Source: Hydractinia symbiolongicarpus
Taxonomy: Eukaryota > Cnidaria > Hydrozoa > Anthoathecata > Hydractiniidae
Assembly (NCBI RefSeq): GCF_029227915.1
Contig: NC_079882.1
Location: 1,488,001 to 1,552,000 of the forward strand
DNA: 64,000 nt
Reading direction: 5' to 3'
Made by a program: the position numbers and the translations under genes. How positions within the stretch are numbered: position 1 is the first letter of the stretch; every line of letters starts with the position of its first letter. Shown here one piece after another: positions 63,901-64,000 of the stretch. The notes beneath the pieces were generated by a model. That model had not been told where the DNA came from. It did not search any database and saw only the letters and a list, made by a program, of their open reading frames with translations.

Positions 63901-64000
63901 AAAATACTTGTTGGTACGAATATGTGACCCAACCGTTGTTAGTCAAACGGACTGACACCGTTAGAAAGTCATTCAAAAGTAGTTTTTGAAACTGTCGCTC
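57950..64000. repeat. Second copy of the 31.96-40.2 kb region, running off the window end
   Basis: Landmarks 58321, 58694, 59067, 59441, 59814, 60187, 60561, 60934, d~61,300, 61660, 62032, 62405, 62788, 63161, 63535 and 63909 match 32331-40120 in the same order. Three groups of monomers are missing here: the one at 33451; those between about 34,945 and 36,772; and the one at 38243. The run a60187-b-c-d-e-f-h-i-a63161 gives a clean 8-monomer HOR of 2,974 bases. The last monomer is cut by the window edge after about 63,736. Confidence 0.92.
62666..62683. repeat. 9-bp tandem duplication ATCATATTT x2 (paralogous copy)
   Basis: Same marker as at 38877, at an offset of 23,789. It supports common descent of the two large segments. 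Confidence 0.9.

Larger units (their letters stand above)
1..64000. repeat. Satellite DNA array, ~373-bp monomer, ~173 head-to-tail copies
   Basis: A monomer of 372-374 bases repeats without interruption from the first to the last base. The landmark word TGTTGG (or TTGTTGG/TTGTAGG variants) recurs at 370, 742, 1114, 1487, 1861, 2233, 2606 and so on to 63535 and 63909. I counted 173 repeats, of which 11 have lost the landmark through a 20-base deletion. All copies read in the same direction. No stretch of non-satellite sequence, mobile element or gene interrupts the array. Adjacent monomers differ more than monomers one HOR unit apart, which is the standard sign of higher-order organisation. 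Base composition is AT-rich (roughly 37% GC by eye). I infer a eukaryotic centromeric or pericentromeric satellite; the family is not one I recognise. Confidence 0.98.

Noticed and set aside
1-64000. CRISPR array
   Set aside because: The repeat is a contiguous 373-base monomer with no unique spacers between short direct repeats and no adjacent cas-like genes.
1-64000. Transposon or retroelement insertions, target-site duplications, terminal repeats
   Set aside because: Landmark spacing is 372-374 almost throughout, and every departure is explained by an internal deletion or whole-monomer change. No inserted sequence was found.
1-64000. tRNA, rRNA or telomeric repeats
   Set aside because: No cloverleaf, conserved rRNA words or short G-rich telomere motif were seen. 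The GC-rich dyad is far too short for a structured RNA gene.

Overview
The whole 64 kb window is one uninterrupted satellite DNA array. A ~373-base monomer repeats head to tail about 173 times, always in the same orientation. I found no protein gene, RNA gene, transposon, CRISPR array or unique sequence. The only open frames are under 90 codons, nearly all begin at TTG, and they recur because the repeat recurs. A pure array of this size with nested higher-order repeats (HORs) is typical of eukaryotic centromeric or pericentromeric heterochromatin. The AT-rich sequence and undepleted CpG content fit a lineage with little germline CpG methylation, such as many invertebrates. I do not recognise the satellite family and cannot name the species.

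Layout. 1-2.7 kb: a 3-monomer HOR (1,119 bases). 3.9-6.9 kb: two copies of a 4-monomer HOR (1,493 bases). 6.9-11.2 kb: diverged monomers, two of them internally truncated. 11.2-14.2 kb: two copies of another 4-monomer HOR (1,490 bases) with no difference that I could see. 14.9-18.6 kb: two copies of a 5-monomer HOR (1,863 bases). 18.6-32 kb and 46.6-57.9 kb: a HOR family built from ordered monomer types that I call P-Q-R-S-T-U(-V). Its unit length varies among 4, 5, 6 and 7 monomers because whole monomers are skipped at hybrid junctions. 32-46.6 kb and 57.9-64 kb: a second family built from an ~8-monomer unit (types a-b-c-d-e-f-h-i), including monomers with 20-base and 101-base internal deletions.

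The 29-40.2 kb stretch is present again at 55-64 kb, in the same order. The offset between the copies steps from 25,990 to 25,616 to 24,162 to 23,789 as whole monomers were lost. The 25.8-29.4 kb stretch likewise reappears at 46.6-49.8 kb. The array has therefore evolved by local tandem duplication, a duplication of 10 kb or more, integer-monomer indels and short conversion-like patches.

Monomer-level features that may matter: a GC-rich dyad that different subfamilies have lengthened by different substitutions; four AACGG/CCGTT words on alternating strands within about 90 bases; 17 CpGs per monomer; and a length close to two nucleosomes. Types and junctions were read by eye. Boundaries given with 'about' are uncertain by tens of bases.
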